64,000 bases of DNA from Niastella koreensis GR20-10 (GCF_000246855.1 NC_016609.1:5406744-5470743), one strand, 5' to 3'; counted from the first letter of the stretch, positions 18,020 to 27,082 are shown. Notes: generated from the letters alone by a model not told the origin. A program made the numbers and translations.

Positions 18020-19519
18020 ATGAATAAAGTATTACTATTCAACCCTAGAAGTGCAAGAACCAAACCCAGGATCCCCAATTCCATTCTTTCCGTAGCCGCC
18101 GTTATTGAAGGATTTTATGAGTATGCTATCGTTGATGGCAACCTGGAAACGGATCCCTGGACAAAAATAAACAGCTATCTGGCTACCGGTGAGTTCAAAT
18201 TCTTTGGCTGCACCTGTATGCCAGGGCCGCAATTGCGGCAAGCCATTCCCATTTCAAAGCAAATTCGGGAACAATATCCGGAGGTCAGGATCATCTGGGG
18301 TGGGTACTTTCCATCCAATCAACCCAAGGTGGTGCTGCACTCCGGTTTTGTAGATTTTATTGTAAACGGTCCGGGTGAAAAATGTTTTCCTGCACTGTTG
18401 AAAGCGCTGGAAACCGGCGACAACTGGACCACCATTCCCAATCTTATTTATAAAGGGGAACAGGGCATTGTTAAAACAGGTAAGGATGAGTTATACGACC
18501 AGGACGCGCTCCCTTCCCTGCCCTACGAAACGCTGAATAACTTTTACCCGTTAAAACGCTATTTAGGCAAAACCTACCTGGGCACCCGCACCATCGCCTA
18601 TCACAGCAGCATGGGCTGCCCCTTTAAGTGTTCTTTTTGTGCCGTGGTGCCCATTTACAATGCACGCTGGCGGGGTAAAAGTGCGCAACTGATTTATGAG
18701 GATATTAAATACCTGAAAGATCAACACGGGGGCAACGCCATCGAGTTCCACGACAACAACTTCTTTGTTTCGGAAAAACGTACGGTTGAGTTCTCTAAAC
18801 TCATTCAACCCGAAAATATGATCTGGTGGGGTGAAGGCAGAATTGATACCATTGATAAATACTCCGATAAATCGCTGGAGATAATGCGGGAATCGGGTTG
18901 CAAAATGATCTTCTTTGGCGCCGAAACCGGTAATGATGAAATTCTGGCAAAGATGGACAAAGGCGGTACGCAAAGCAGCGCCCAGATCAGGGCCTTTGCG
19001 GGGCGGATGGCCAAATTCGATATCATTCCTGAATACTCTTTTGTATTGGGCACTCCTGCCGATACCCCGGAGCAGGTAATGAAACAAATTGACCAGGATA
19101 TAGCTTTCATCAAAGAGATCAAAAGCATCAATCCTAAAACCGAAATTATTATTTATCTGTACAGCCCGGTGCCTACCGAGGGGTCTGACTTGTATAAGAA
19201 AGTACTGGAAAGCGGGTTTCATTTTCCGGAGAAGCTGGAAGACTGGATCAGCCCGCACTGGGAGAATTTTGATTTACGTAAGAACCCGCTAACGCCCTGG
19301 TTAACGCCCGAAATGATAGATAAGATCAAAGATTTTGAAACCGTACTGAACAGCTACTACCCTACTGTTTCCGACATCCGGTTATCGGCATTCAAACGCG
19401 GCATTATGCGCAGTCTGTCGGCAGTTAGATACAAAACCGGTTTATACTGGAAACCATATGAATTAAAAGTGTTGCAATTATTGTGGAAATACCGGCAACC
19501 TGAAATTGAAGGATTTTAA
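18020..19519 (+). CDS. B12-binding-type radical SAM protein, 499 aa (first of three)
   Basis: The N-terminal ~150 residues have the Rossmann-like cobalamin-binding layout (IIWGGYFPS at ~91-99, NGPGEKCFPALL). The radical SAM domain binds its cluster with Cys200, Cys204 and Cys207 (MGCPFKCSFC), followed by GAETGNDEILAKMDKG. The usual DxHxxG cobalamin-ligand motif is absent (VDGN instead), so B12 may be bound base-off or not at all. Relatives methylate or rearrange lipids and secondary metabolites. The reaction here is unknown. Confidence 0.85.
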   Translation: MNKVLLFNPRSARTKPRIPNSILSVAAVIEGFYEYAIVDGNLETDPWTKINSYLATGEFKFFGCTCMPGPQLRQAIPISKQIREQYPEVRIIWGGYFPSNQPKVVLHSGFVDFIVNGPGEKCFPALLKALETGDNWTTIPNLIYKGEQGIVKTGKDELYDQDALPSLPYETLNNFYPLKRYLGKTYLGTRTIAYHSSMGCPFKCSFCAVVPIYNARWRGKSAQLIYEDIKYLKDQHGGNAIEFHDNNFFVSEKRTVEFSKLIQPENMIWWGEGRIDTIDKYSDKSLEIMRESGCKMIFFGAETGNDEILAKMDKGGTQSSAQIRAFAGRMAKFDIIPEYSFVLGTPADTPEQVMKQIDQDIAFIKEIKSINPKTEIIIYLYSPVPTEGSDLYKKVLESGFHFPEKLEDWISPHWENFDLRKNPLTPWLTPEMIDKIKDFETVLNSYYPTVSDIRLSAFKRGIMRSLSAVRYKTGLYWKPYELKVLQLLWKYRQPEIEGF

Positions 19520-19521
19520 AA

Positions 19522-19602
19522 GTACAAAGTTGAAAGTTTAATGTTCAAAGGACCTTGAACTAAAAACTGTGAACTGAGAACTGTGAACTATAAACAAAGA
19601 TC
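19522..19602. repeat. Intergenic degenerate repeat (GAACTGTGAAC type)
   Basis: Units such as AAAGTTGAAAGTTTAATG, GAACTAAAAACTGTGAACTG and AGAACTGTGAACTATAAAC run directly up to the start codon of the next gene. No coding capacity is evident. Confidence 0.7.
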
Positions 19603-20262
19603 TTGAGAAGAGCTATCAAACAGTTAACAACCCGATTATACAAACCGCTGCTGGTAAAATACCTGTCGGCCACCCGCCTGTATACGTACAAGGGTATCCG
19701 GTTGGTGATACCGCCGGCAGTTTTTCACCCGGGTTTTTTCTTTAGCACCCGGTTACTGCTGCGGTACATTGCCTCCCTTCCCTTGAAAAACAAATTCTTT
19801 CTTGAATTGGGCGCAGGCAGTGGATTGATAGCCATGTATGCTGCCCGGCAGGAGGCCAGCGTTACAGCTACCGATATTAACCCTGTGGCCATTCATTCAC
19901 TGGAAATGAACGCGCGCAGCAACCGCATTCCGCTGACCATTATAAAATCCGATCTGTTCACCGGTATACCACAACAGGCGTTTGATATCATTGCCATCAA
20001 TCCGCCCTATTATAAAAAGCAGCCACAAACTGGAGCTGAATATGCCTGGTACTGCGGCGAACAGGGTGAATATTTTCAGCAACTGTTCGGCGGATTACAT
20101 CAATATATCCATGAGCAGTCGGTTGTATTGATGGTGTTGTGCGATGGCTGCGATATAGATATGATAAAGGAAATGGCGTTGAATAATGGATTTAAGCTGA
20201 ATTGTGTGTTTACAAAAGGCAATTGGGTAGAGGTGAATTATATTTTTAAAGTTGAAAAGTGA
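19603..20262 (+). CDS. Class I SAM-dependent methyltransferase (PrmC/RsmC-like), 219 aa
   Basis: The SAM-binding motif I is FLELGAGSGLIAMYA (~69-83). Motif II is ATDINPVAIHSLEMNA. The NPPYY tetrad-like catalytic motif (IAINPPYYKKQ) is typical of N- or amino-group methyltransferases such as PrmC and RsmC. The start is a TTG directly after an intergenic repeat, which makes it uncertain; no ATG follows before the conserved core. It lies inside the radical SAM cluster, so it could act on the locus product rather than on a release factor. Confidence 0.8.
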   Translation: MRRAIKQLTTRLYKPLLVKYLSATRLYTYKGIRLVIPPAVFHPGFFFSTRLLLRYIASLPLKNKFFLELGAGSGLIAMYAARQEASVTATDINPVAIHSLEMNARSNRIPLTIIKSDLFTGIPQQAFDIIAINPPYYKKQPQTGAEYAWYCGEQGEYFQQLFGGLHQYIHEQSVVLMVLCDGCDIDMIKEMALNNGFKLNCVFTKGNWVEVNYIFKVEK

Positions 20263-20296
20263 GTAGTGAATGGTCACGATTCACGACTGACAGACA

Positions 20297-21343
20297 ATGA
20301 TCATAAATAAACTATATCATACATATAAACGCTATCGGACCTTACAAACCGACGTTATTTCTTCTTTGCCGATAGCTATCCTGATGCCACACAGCGCCTG
20401 CAATTGCCGTTGTGTAATGTGTGATATCTGGAAGGATAATAAAAACCTGAAGCAACTCACTGAACAGGATATCAAGGGTTTGCTAAGCACCTTTAAAAAG
20501 TTAGGTACGCGGGTAGTAGTTATGTCGGGCGGGGAAGCCTTGTTGAATGCCAACTTCTTCCGGTTTTGTGAGATCCTGAAAAAAGAAGGTATTGCCGTTA
20601 CATTATTATCTACTGGTATTGCACTGGAGAAAAAGACGGATCAGTTGCTGGAATGGGTGAACGACATTATTGTTTCACTGGATGGTGATGAAACCTTACA
20701 CGATAACATCAGGCAACTACCGGGCGCCTTTCAAAAAATGCACCGGGGGGTACAATTGATTAAACACATCGACCCAACATTTCGCATAACTGCGCGTACA
20801 GTTATACATCGCTTGAATTATAAGCGCTGGATCCCTATTGTAAACAGCGCTATGGAGATGGGGCTGGACCAGATAAGCTTTTTACCAGCCGATGTAAGCA
20901 GCAATGCCTTTAACCGCTCCACAGCATGGGATAACGACCGGCAGCAGGAGGTATTGGTGCATGAAGCCGATTTACCAGCTTTACAATCGGCTGTGCATGA
21001 GTTAATCACCTATCACAAAACAGCCATTGAAGAAAGATTCATTGCCGAGCCGGCGGAAAAATTACAAAAGATATACGGCTATTATGCGGCTTTTTATGGC
21101 AAAAATCCATTTCCATATAAAAAGTGCAATGCGCCCTGGGTATCAACAGTAGTTGAAGCTGATGGAACCGTACGCCCCTGTTTTTTTCACGATGCCATTG
21201 GTAATATCCGCCAGCAAAGCCTGGATGCCATTATTAACAGTGCTTCAGCGATCGCATTCAGAAAAAATCTGGATATGGATAAGAACGATACCTGTATGAA
21301 ATGTGTGTGCTATTTGAATTTACCGCCCAGAATGGAAATTTAA
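20297..21343 (+). CDS. Radical SAM/SPASM-domain protein, 348 aa
   Basis: The cluster motif is Cys35-x3-Cys39-x2-Cys42 (in SACNCRCVMCDIW). Next come VVMSGGEALLN (the GGE motif of the family), then DIIVSLDGDETLHDNIR. The C-terminal SPASM-like cysteines are in KKCNAPW, VRPCFFHD and DTCMKCVCYL, able to hold an auxiliary Fe-S cluster. SPASM proteins modify peptides, sugars or aminosugars. No precursor peptide is adjacent, so a small-molecule or sugar substrate is more likely here. Confidence 0.85.
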   Translation: MIINKLYHTYKRYRTLQTDVISSLPIAILMPHSACNCRCVMCDIWKDNKNLKQLTEQDIKGLLSTFKKLGTRVVVMSGGEALLNANFFRFCEILKKEGIAVTLLSTGIALEKKTDQLLEWVNDIIVSLDGDETLHDNIRQLPGAFQKMHRGVQLIKHIDPTFRITARTVIHRLNYKRWIPIVNSAMEMGLDQISFLPADVSSNAFNRSTAWDNDRQQEVLVHEADLPALQSAVHELITYHKTAIEERFIAEPAEKLQKIYGYYAAFYGKNPFPYKKCNAPWVSTVVEADGTVRPCFFHDAIGNIRQQSLDAIINSASAIAFRKNLDMDKNDTCMKCVCYLNLPPRMEI

Positions 21344-21442
21344 AGTTCTTAAGTTATTGAGTTCTTAGTTGGGAAACTAATAAACTCACGAACTAAAGAA
21401 CCTAAGAACTAAAGAACTAAAGAACTAAAGAACTAAGCGACA
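21344..21442. repeat. Intergenic degenerate repeat (AAGAACTAAAGAACT type)
   Basis: Four to five tandem units of AAGAACTAAAGAACT, preceded by AAGTTCTTAAGTTATTGAG and GTTCTTAGTTGGGAAAC, end two or three bases before the ATG of the next radical SAM gene. The left half is the inverted form of the right half, so it can fold as a long imperfect hairpin. Confidence 0.75.
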
Positions 21443-21444
21443 TC

Positions 21445-22908
21445 ATGAATAATAAGATTCTCTTTTCGCATTCATATTTTTTAAGTTTTGATCCCAAACA
21501 ATGGGCTACCGGGCAACCTTATGCCCCGTTGGCTACGTTATTCGCCGCAGCCCTGATGCGTGAAAACGGTTATGAAGTTTCTTTGTTCGATACCATGTTT
21601 GCGCATACGGCGCAGGATGTTCAACCTGCTATTAATGAGCAATCGCCTGACTTCTTTGTGCTGTACGATGACGGTTTCAACTACCTCACAAAAATGTGCC
21701 TGACAAATATGAGGGAGGCGGCATTCGGGATGATGAAACTGGCTAAGGCAAAAGGTTGTACCGTGATCGTATCCAGCTCAGATAGTACCGACCATTTTGA
21801 ACAATATCTTTCCGAAGGCGCCGACTTTGTAATTATTGGCGAAGCAGAAATGACTTTGCTCGAACTGGTTCAGGCCATCAATAATAAAGCGACCGGCTTT
21901 CAACACATAGCCGGACTGGCATTTATGCACGATAAAGGAGTTACCAAAACTCCCAGACGCACCGTCATGAAGGACCTGGATGCACTACCCCAACCTGCCT
22001 GGGACCTGGTTGATCTTGAACCTTACCGCTACATGTGGTTAAAAAGCTCCGGTTATTTCTCCATGAACATCGCTACTACCCGGGGATGCCCTTTCAAATG
22101 TAACTGGTGCGCCAAACCTATTTATGGCAACCGCTACAATGCACGATCCCCCGAAAAAGTAGTGGAAGAATTAAAAATGCTGAAGCAGCAATTCAACTTC
22201 GATCACATCTGGTTCAGCGACGACATTTTTGGATTGAAGCCTGGTTGGGTACACCGCTTCGCTGATCTGGTAGAACAGGAACAATTGAAATTCCGGTTCA
22301 AAATACAAGCGCGGGCCGATCTGCTGTTGCAGGAAGATACGATCAAAGACCTGGCGCGCGCCGGTTGTCATAATATCTGGATGGGCGCCGAAAGCGGTTC
22401 GCAGAAAATCCTGGATGCCATGGATAAAGGCACCACGGTTGAACAAATTTACCAGGCCACTACCCTGCTGAAAAAGAATGGTATTAACCCTTCTTTCTTT
22501 ATACAATTTGGTTACCCCGGCGAAACCCGGGAAGACATTGCCAAAACCATTCGCATGATCAGGGACCTCCTGCCCTACGAAATGGGCATCTCGGTTTCTT
22601 ATCCTTTGCCCGGTACGCTGTTTCATGAACGCGTAAAGGACGAGCTTACCCAAAAAGCCAACTGGACAGATTCTGATGAATTGCTGCTGATGTTCCGCAA
22701 TACGTATCCGCCCGGGTATTATAAAAAACTGCATCGCTATGTACACCATGTATTTCGCAAGCAACAAGGCTGGGTGGCCCTGCGCAATGTGGTAAAAAAT
22801 CCTTTTACGGTTTCACGCACTGATTTTAAAAAGATAGCATCCGCTTGTTTGCATATGCCCTCGTTGCTGCTGGAACGGATGCAATTAAACCGGTATGCAC
22901 ATGAATAA
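21445..22908 (+). CDS. B12-binding-type radical SAM protein, 487 aa (second)
   Basis: The N-terminal ~170 residues follow the cobalamin-binding domain layout (SEGADFVIIGEAEMTLLELV near 123-142), but the DxHxxG His is missing (FDTMFA). The radical SAM cluster ligands are Cys215, Cys219 and Cys222 (RGCPFKCNWC), followed by FSDDIFGL and WMGAESGSQKILDAMDKG. The C-terminal ~100 residues are basic and helical. It is clearly similar to the third gene of this type (23707-25113). The following methyltransferase gene overlaps its last 14 bases, so the two are translationally linked. Confidence 0.88.
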   Translation: MNNKILFSHSYFLSFDPKQWATGQPYAPLATLFAAALMRENGYEVSLFDTMFAHTAQDVQPAINEQSPDFFVLYDDGFNYLTKMCLTNMREAAFGMMKLAKAKGCTVIVSSSDSTDHFEQYLSEGADFVIIGEAEMTLLELVQAINNKATGFQHIAGLAFMHDKGVTKTPRRTVMKDLDALPQPAWDLVDLEPYRYMWLKSSGYFSMNIATTRGCPFKCNWCAKPIYGNRYNARSPEKVVEELKMLKQQFNFDHIWFSDDIFGLKPGWVHRFADLVEQEQLKFRFKIQARADLLLQEDTIKDLARAGCHNIWMGAESGSQKILDAMDKGTTVEQIYQATTLLKKNGINPSFFIQFGYPGETREDIAKTIRMIRDLLPYEMGISVSYPLPGTLFHERVKDELTQKANWTDSDELLLMFRNTYPPGYYKKLHRYVHHVFRKQQGWVALRNVVKNPFTVSRTDFKKIASACLHMPSLLLERMQLNRYAHE

Positions 22909-23710
22909 AGCAACCGCTTTTAATGTACTGGCAGGCAATTACGATGCTGCGTTTACGGAGAGCCTTATTGGCCACGCGCAACGCCGTGTTAGTCATAAAT
23001 GGTTGCAACCGCTGCTTACGGGTAAACCCAATATGCGGTTATTGGAGATCAATTGCGGTACGGGCGCCGATGCGTTCTGGATGGCCAACCTGGGTCATTC
23101 GGTGATTGCAACCGATGGCTCGCCTGCGATGATAGATAAAGCAAAACAAAAAACAGCTGTTATAAACCTGTTTGGTAAGCCCAACTTTCAAACCTGTGCA
23201 TTTGATGCGTTGCATACCACCTTTCAAAACCAGCAGTTCGATGCCATTGTTTCCAATTTTGCCGGTTTGAATTGTGTTTCACCAGCAGACATGAAAAAGT
23301 TGTCGACCCAATTACAATCATTGATCCGCCCCGGTGGTTACCTGGCCGTAGTATTGTTTGGAAAATACTGTTTTTGGGACAGCTTTTATCACCTGTTGAA
23401 AGGCCAACCCGGGCAGGCATTCAGAAGATGGACGAATAAAGAAGTTCTGGTGGAATTATCACCGGGCGTTCAGCAACCTGTTTACTATTATTCCGTAAAG
23501 GTAATTAAACGGTTGTTGTTGCCCATGCAATTGATTGAAAAAAAACCGGTGGGGATAAGCATTCCGCCTTCGTGGCTGGAAGTATACATGCAACAACATC
23601 CACGCCTGTTTCAATCGCTGGTACAATGGGAAGAGATGTTAGGCAACTCATCCCTGGTTACCAGCCTGGCCGATCACGCATTTCTGTTATTTAAAAAAGA
23701 AGCCAAATGA
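22895..23710 (+). CDS. Class I SAM-dependent methyltransferase, 271 aa
   Basis: Motif I is LLEINCGTGADAFWMANLG (~49-67), and motif II is VIATDGSPAMIDKAK. The motif IV region is FDAIVSNFAGLNCV and the post-motif is LQSLIRPGGYLAVV. The fold is that of small-molecule Ubie/COQ5-like methyltransferases. The gene overlaps the upstream radical SAM gene by 14 bases and the downstream one by 4, which indicates a tightly coupled operon. Substrate unknown. Confidence 0.87.
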   Translation: MHMNKATAFNVLAGNYDAAFTESLIGHAQRRVSHKWLQPLLTGKPNMRLLEINCGTGADAFWMANLGHSVIATDGSPAMIDKAKQKTAVINLFGKPNFQTCAFDALHTTFQNQQFDAIVSNFAGLNCVSPADMKKLSTQLQSLIRPGGYLAVVLFGKYCFWDSFYHLLKGQPGQAFRRWTNKEVLVELSPGVQQPVYYYSVKVIKRLLLPMQLIEKKPVGISIPPSWLEVYMQQHPRLFQSLVQWEEMLGNSSLVTSLADHAFLLFKKEAK

Positions 23711-25113
23711 GGATCCTGCTAACACATGGATATTTTATAGAAGAAGATCCCAAGGAACAAGCCATTATGCGGCCCTATGTTCCATTGGGAATCCTGTATA
23801 TTTCCGCTTACCTGGAACAGAATGGCTACGATAACGTGGTATTCGACAGTACTTTTTCTTCCTTCTCTAAATTGTGTGCACAGCTGCAAGAGCAACGTCC
23901 TGATGTGGTGGGTATTTATACCAACCTGATGACGAAGCTGAATGTACTGCGCATTATTACTTATATAAAAAGCCAGCCTGAATTACAACATACCAGAATT
24001 GTGCTGGGTGGCCCGGAGGTAAGGAACCATGCTATTAAGTTCCTGGAACATGGCGCCGATTTTATTGCATCGGGAGAAGGGGAACAAACCATGCTGGAGC
24101 TGGTTCAGTTTGTGGAGGGCACGTTTACCGGTACGCTTACAGATATCGAAGGCGTATCCTTTCTTGACCCCGAAAAAGGATTACAGCAGAATAAAGAACG
24201 CACCAAGGTAAAGAACCTCGATGTATTGCCCATGCCTAACCGCCGTAAAGTAAACCTGTCGCTATACTTTGATGCCTGGAAAGGACGTCATGGCACCAGT
24301 ACCGTTTCCATCAGCACCATGCGGGGTTGCCCATACAGCTGTAAATGGTGCAGCCGCGCCGTTTACGGACAAAGCTACCGGCGCCGGACTCCGGCCAAAG
24401 TGGCTGATGAAATTGAGTACATAAAAACAAATTACAATGTAGACAGCCTGTGGTTTGTTGATGATGTATTTACCGTAAGCCATCAATGGCTGGAACAGTT
24501 TACCAACGAAATGACCAGCCGTAACCTGGTTACGCCTTTTGAATGTATTACGCGGGCCGATAGGATGAATGAAGAAGTGATCATCAATTTAAAAAAGAGT
24601 GGCTGTTTTCGGGTATGGATAGGTGCGGAAAGTGGTTCCCAAAAGATAATTGATTTGATGGACCGGCGTGTGGAAGTGGAACAGGTTCAACAAATGATCC
24701 AACTGGCCCGCAAACATGGCATGCAGGCAGGCACCTTTATTATGGTAGGCTATCCCGGCGAAACCAAGGAAGACATCTACGCCACTGTACAACATTTAAA
24801 GAATGCCGATCCCGACCTGTTTACTATTACAGTCGCCTACCCCATTAAAGGAACGCCTTTATATGCCGAGGTGGAAGACCGCTTTGTAACCAACCTGCCC
24901 TGGGAAAGCAGCACCGACCGCGATATTGATTTTGCCAGAACGTATAACAGGAAGTACTACGACTATGCCATTCAAATGATCAATTACGAAGTGAATTATC
25001 ACAAAGCATTAAAAAAACCTGTAGCCAATTTATTTAAGCTGACCAAGCTGAAATTGCGTTCGACCTTAGCCAAGGGGCATATGTGGATGGAGGAAAGAAG
25101 AAAAGCAGTTTAG
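23707..25113 (+). CDS. B12-binding-type radical SAM protein, 468 aa (third)
   Basis: The N-terminal domain has the cobalamin-binding arrangement (VVGIYTNLMTKLN, IVLGGPEVRNHAIKFLEHGA, ASGEGEQTMLELV), again without the ligand His (FDSTFS). The cluster ligands are Cys208, Cys212 and Cys215 (RGCPYSCKWC), followed by FVDDVFTV and WIGAESGSQKIIDLMDRR. It is a paralogue of the 21445-22908 product (same length scale, same motif spacing), suggesting two related steps in one pathway. The gene ends eight bases before a perfect 14-bp inverted repeat. Confidence 0.88.
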   Translation: MRILLTHGYFIEEDPKEQAIMRPYVPLGILYISAYLEQNGYDNVVFDSTFSSFSKLCAQLQEQRPDVVGIYTNLMTKLNVLRIITYIKSQPELQHTRIVLGGPEVRNHAIKFLEHGADFIASGEGEQTMLELVQFVEGTFTGTLTDIEGVSFLDPEKGLQQNKERTKVKNLDVLPMPNRRKVNLSLYFDAWKGRHGTSTVSISTMRGCPYSCKWCSRAVYGQSYRRRTPAKVADEIEYIKTNYNVDSLWFVDDVFTVSHQWLEQFTNEMTSRNLVTPFECITRADRMNEEVIINLKKSGCFRVWIGAESGSQKIIDLMDRRVEVEQVQQMIQLARKHGMQAGTFIMVGYPGETKEDIYATVQHLKNADPDLFTITVAYPIKGTPLYAEVEDRFVTNLPWESSTDRDIDFARTYNRKYYDYAIQMINYEVNYHKALKKPVANLFKLTKLKLRSTLAKGHMWMEERRKAV

Positions 25114-25158
25114 TTAACACGTTGACAAGTTAACGTGTTAACATGTTAACTTGTCAAC
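25114..25158. repeat. Perfect 14-bp inverted repeat between convergent genes (GTTGACAAGTTAAC type)
   Basis: GTTGACAAGTTAAC at 25121-25134 and its exact reverse complement at 25145-25158 flank a 10-base loop. It sits between the convergent radical SAM and nucleotidyltransferase-like genes. It may act as a bidirectional transcription end, but there is no T-run. The same units recur elsewhere in the window in direct form. Confidence 0.8.
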
Positions 25159-26062
25159 TATGAACTACCTGTGCTGTCTGAAGCTTTTTATTTAAAGCAT
25201 CAAGTACCTTTCTTTGGAAAAATTCAGGATTGGGTTTAGAAAAATGCTTCCCGGTATGCAACCCCATACGAATGCCGTGCGAGTTGATTTTCTTCAATTG
25301 TTCTTTCTTTAACCAGCGGCGGGTGGTAACACGCATGAGCCAGTTATCCAAACTATTTCCTACCTTATTATCGAGCAACCATTCTACGGCTCTTTTCAAC
25401 CTGCCCGGTTTTGCCAACAGGATCGATTCTTTATTCACCGGTTGATTGGGAAAATAGCTGCCTGCCCAATTGTTTTGATCGTAAAACCGGTCCATAGTGC
25501 CATTACCGCAAACCGGTTTCAGGGTAATCAATTCTGTAGCGGTAAATATATTTTGCTCATCGATGCGTAATGCTTCCTCATCGATATAATAATTCATGCA
25601 ATATAAATGCTGGTGCCCTGTAATAAATGTCAGTTTCTTGAACAAATGCATCAGGGTACGGGCAAGCCATAGTCTGTTTGCCTGCGTTATAATAAAATAA
25701 TCTATATCGGTATTTTGATCGGCAAAGTTTTTGGATAATGATCCGGAGATGCCGATGCCCCGCACAAAGGGAAACTGGTATAAAAATCCGCCAACTTTAT
25801 ATCCGGTAGTCAACAATATGCCGGCTTTATGGTTACCATTAGTTCTTCTTGCACGTAAAGAGGGATCCTGCTGCAGGGAATAGAAACTTCCCATGCGAAA
25901 CACCCGGTTATCATCAACCAGTTGTTGCAGAGTTAACAATACATCATCCCTTGAAACGGTTTGATCGAGAAAATGATGTATTTCGTCCAGTGTAAGCGGA
26001 TAATTAAAGATATCAAAATAAGCTAACGCCTTTATGATACTTTGCTCGTGTTGTACAGCCAT
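25154..26062 (-). CDS. Winged-helix plus nucleotidyltransferase-like protein, 302 aa
   Basis: Residues ~1-75 look like a winged-helix domain (IIKALAYFDIFNYPLTLDEI... MGSFYSLQQ). Residues ~98-120 carry a nucleotidyltransferase-like core: GIGISGSLSKNFADQNTDID followed by YFII, i.e. GS-x(n)-DxD, the metal-binding pattern of minimal nucleotidyltransferases. The rest is helical and basic. I do not know a characterised member. Its place beside radical SAM and sugar transferase genes suggests a part in the same pathway. The 3' end lies in the inverted repeat. Confidence 0.65.
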   Translation of the reverse strand: MAVQHEQSIIKALAYFDIFNYPLTLDEIHHFLDQTVSRDDVLLTLQQLVDDNRVFRMGSFYSLQQDPSLRARRTNGNHKAGILLTTGYKVGGFLYQFPFVRGIGISGSLSKNFADQNTDIDYFIITQANRLWLARTLMHLFKKLTFITGHQHLYCMNYYIDEEALRIDEQNIFTATELITLKPVCGNGTMDRFYDQNNWAGSYFPNQPVNKESILLAKPGRLKRAVEWLLDNKVGNSLDNWLMRVTTRRWLKKEQLKKINSHGIRMGLHTGKHFSKPNPEFFQRKVLDALNKKLQTAQVVHS

Positions 26063-26128
26063 GCAATAGAGTATTGTGATTAAAGCAACTGTATTAATGT
26101 AATAACCGTATACTGTAATAAGAATACT

Positions 26129-26929
26129 ATGATTCGTGAAAAAAGGTTGCCTTTGTTGAAAAGGACCGTCCTTCGGAAGTTTATTGATGGCAAAAGAGGT
26201 TATTTCCTCTGCAAACGGATACTTGATGTATTGTTTGCATCGGTAGTTATAATAACCGTGTTGAGTTGGTTATTGCCATTGCTGGCTTTGTTGATAAAAC
26301 TAAGCTCAAAAGGGCCCGTGTTCTTTTTACAAAAACGTACCGGTCGTGGGGGAAAATCGTTTACCTGTTACAAATTACGCACCCTGGCGCATAACCCCGT
26401 AGCCCATACTAAACACATGGATGTAGGGGAGGAAACAGCAACGGCGCTGGGGCGGTTCCTCCGGCAATCAAACCTCGATGAATTGCCCCAGTTTTTTAAT
26501 GTACTGGCCGGCAGTATGAGCCTGGTTGGTCCCCGCCCACACATGCATGCCGATTGCAATGAATTTGCCAGGCTTATTCCCCGATACAAATTCCGCAACC
26601 TGGTAAAACCGGGCATAACCGGACTGGCCCAGGTAAAAGGCTATCATGGAAAGGTGATTAGCCGGGAGTGTATATATATAAGGTATAAATGGGATGTCTG
26701 GTATGTACAATATGCCGGCTTTTGGCTGGATGTTAAAATTATTGCCATTACCGCCGGGCAAACTGTGCTGGCGGTGTTGGGAAAGAAAAAGCCTAAACGT
26801 CCCGCCCCGGTTCGGACTATAAGCTTCAAGCCGCAAGCCACAAGCAAAAAGCCGAAAGCCATAAATCCCAGGCCTAAAGCGGAAGCAAACAAAGAACTGA
26901 GCACTAAGAACTCAGAACTAAAAACCTAA
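26129..26929 (+). CDS. Bacterial sugar transferase (undecaprenyl-phosphate sugar-1-phosphate transferase type), 266 aa
   Basis: A monotopic initiating phosphoglycosyltransferase that loads the first sugar phosphate onto undecaprenyl phosphate at the inner membrane. A membrane helix lies at ~33-58. The family core follows: KGPVFFLQKRTGRGGKSFTC then YKLRT, LRQSNLDELPQFFNVLAGSM, SLVGPRPH, and KPGITGLAQVKGYHG. Residues ~229-266 are a Lys/Pro/Ser-rich tail encoded by the AAGCCGCAAGC and GAACT repeat family and are probably not part of the ancestral protein. It likely initiates the glycan of this locus. Confidence 0.9.
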   Translation: MIREKRLPLLKRTVLRKFIDGKRGYFLCKRILDVLFASVVIITVLSWLLPLLALLIKLSSKGPVFFLQKRTGRGGKSFTCYKLRTLAHNPVAHTKHMDVGEETATALGRFLRQSNLDELPQFFNVLAGSMSLVGPRPHMHADCNEFARLIPRYKFRNLVKPGITGLAQVKGYHGKVISRECIYIRYKWDVWYVQYAGFWLDVKIIAITAGQTVLAVLGKKKPKRPAPVRTISFKPQATSKKPKAINPRPKAEANKELSTKNSELKT

Positions 26930-26930
26930 A
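26820..26930. repeat. Degenerate repeat inside the 3' end of the sugar transferase gene
   Basis: The units AGCTTCAAGCCGCAAGCC, ACAAGCAAAAAGCCGAAAGC, and GAACTGAGCACTAAGAACTC plus AGAACTAAAAACC fill the last ~110 bases of the open frame and include its stop codon. The same units occur in non-coding positions elsewhere. Confidence 0.8.
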
Positions 26931-27051
26931 ACTCACCCTTTTACAGTAATTTTGTATTAAAACAAGGGGATTTCAAATGGCATTCTGAACATATACCATA
27001 TGTTTTTGGTATTTTTTTGCATTTAGCTTTACCTGTTTGCCTGAGAATCCC

Positions 27052-27059
27052 TACCTTTG
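27052..27059 (+). promoter_or_regulatory. Bacteroidota -7 promoter box (TACCTTTG) of the YceD-rpmF-plsX operon
   Basis: TACCTTTG matches TAnnTTTG, 23 bases before the ATG at 27083. It would give a short leader for the operon. Confidence 0.65.
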
Positions 27060-27082
27060 CAAACTCTTTAAAAGGGTAGTTC

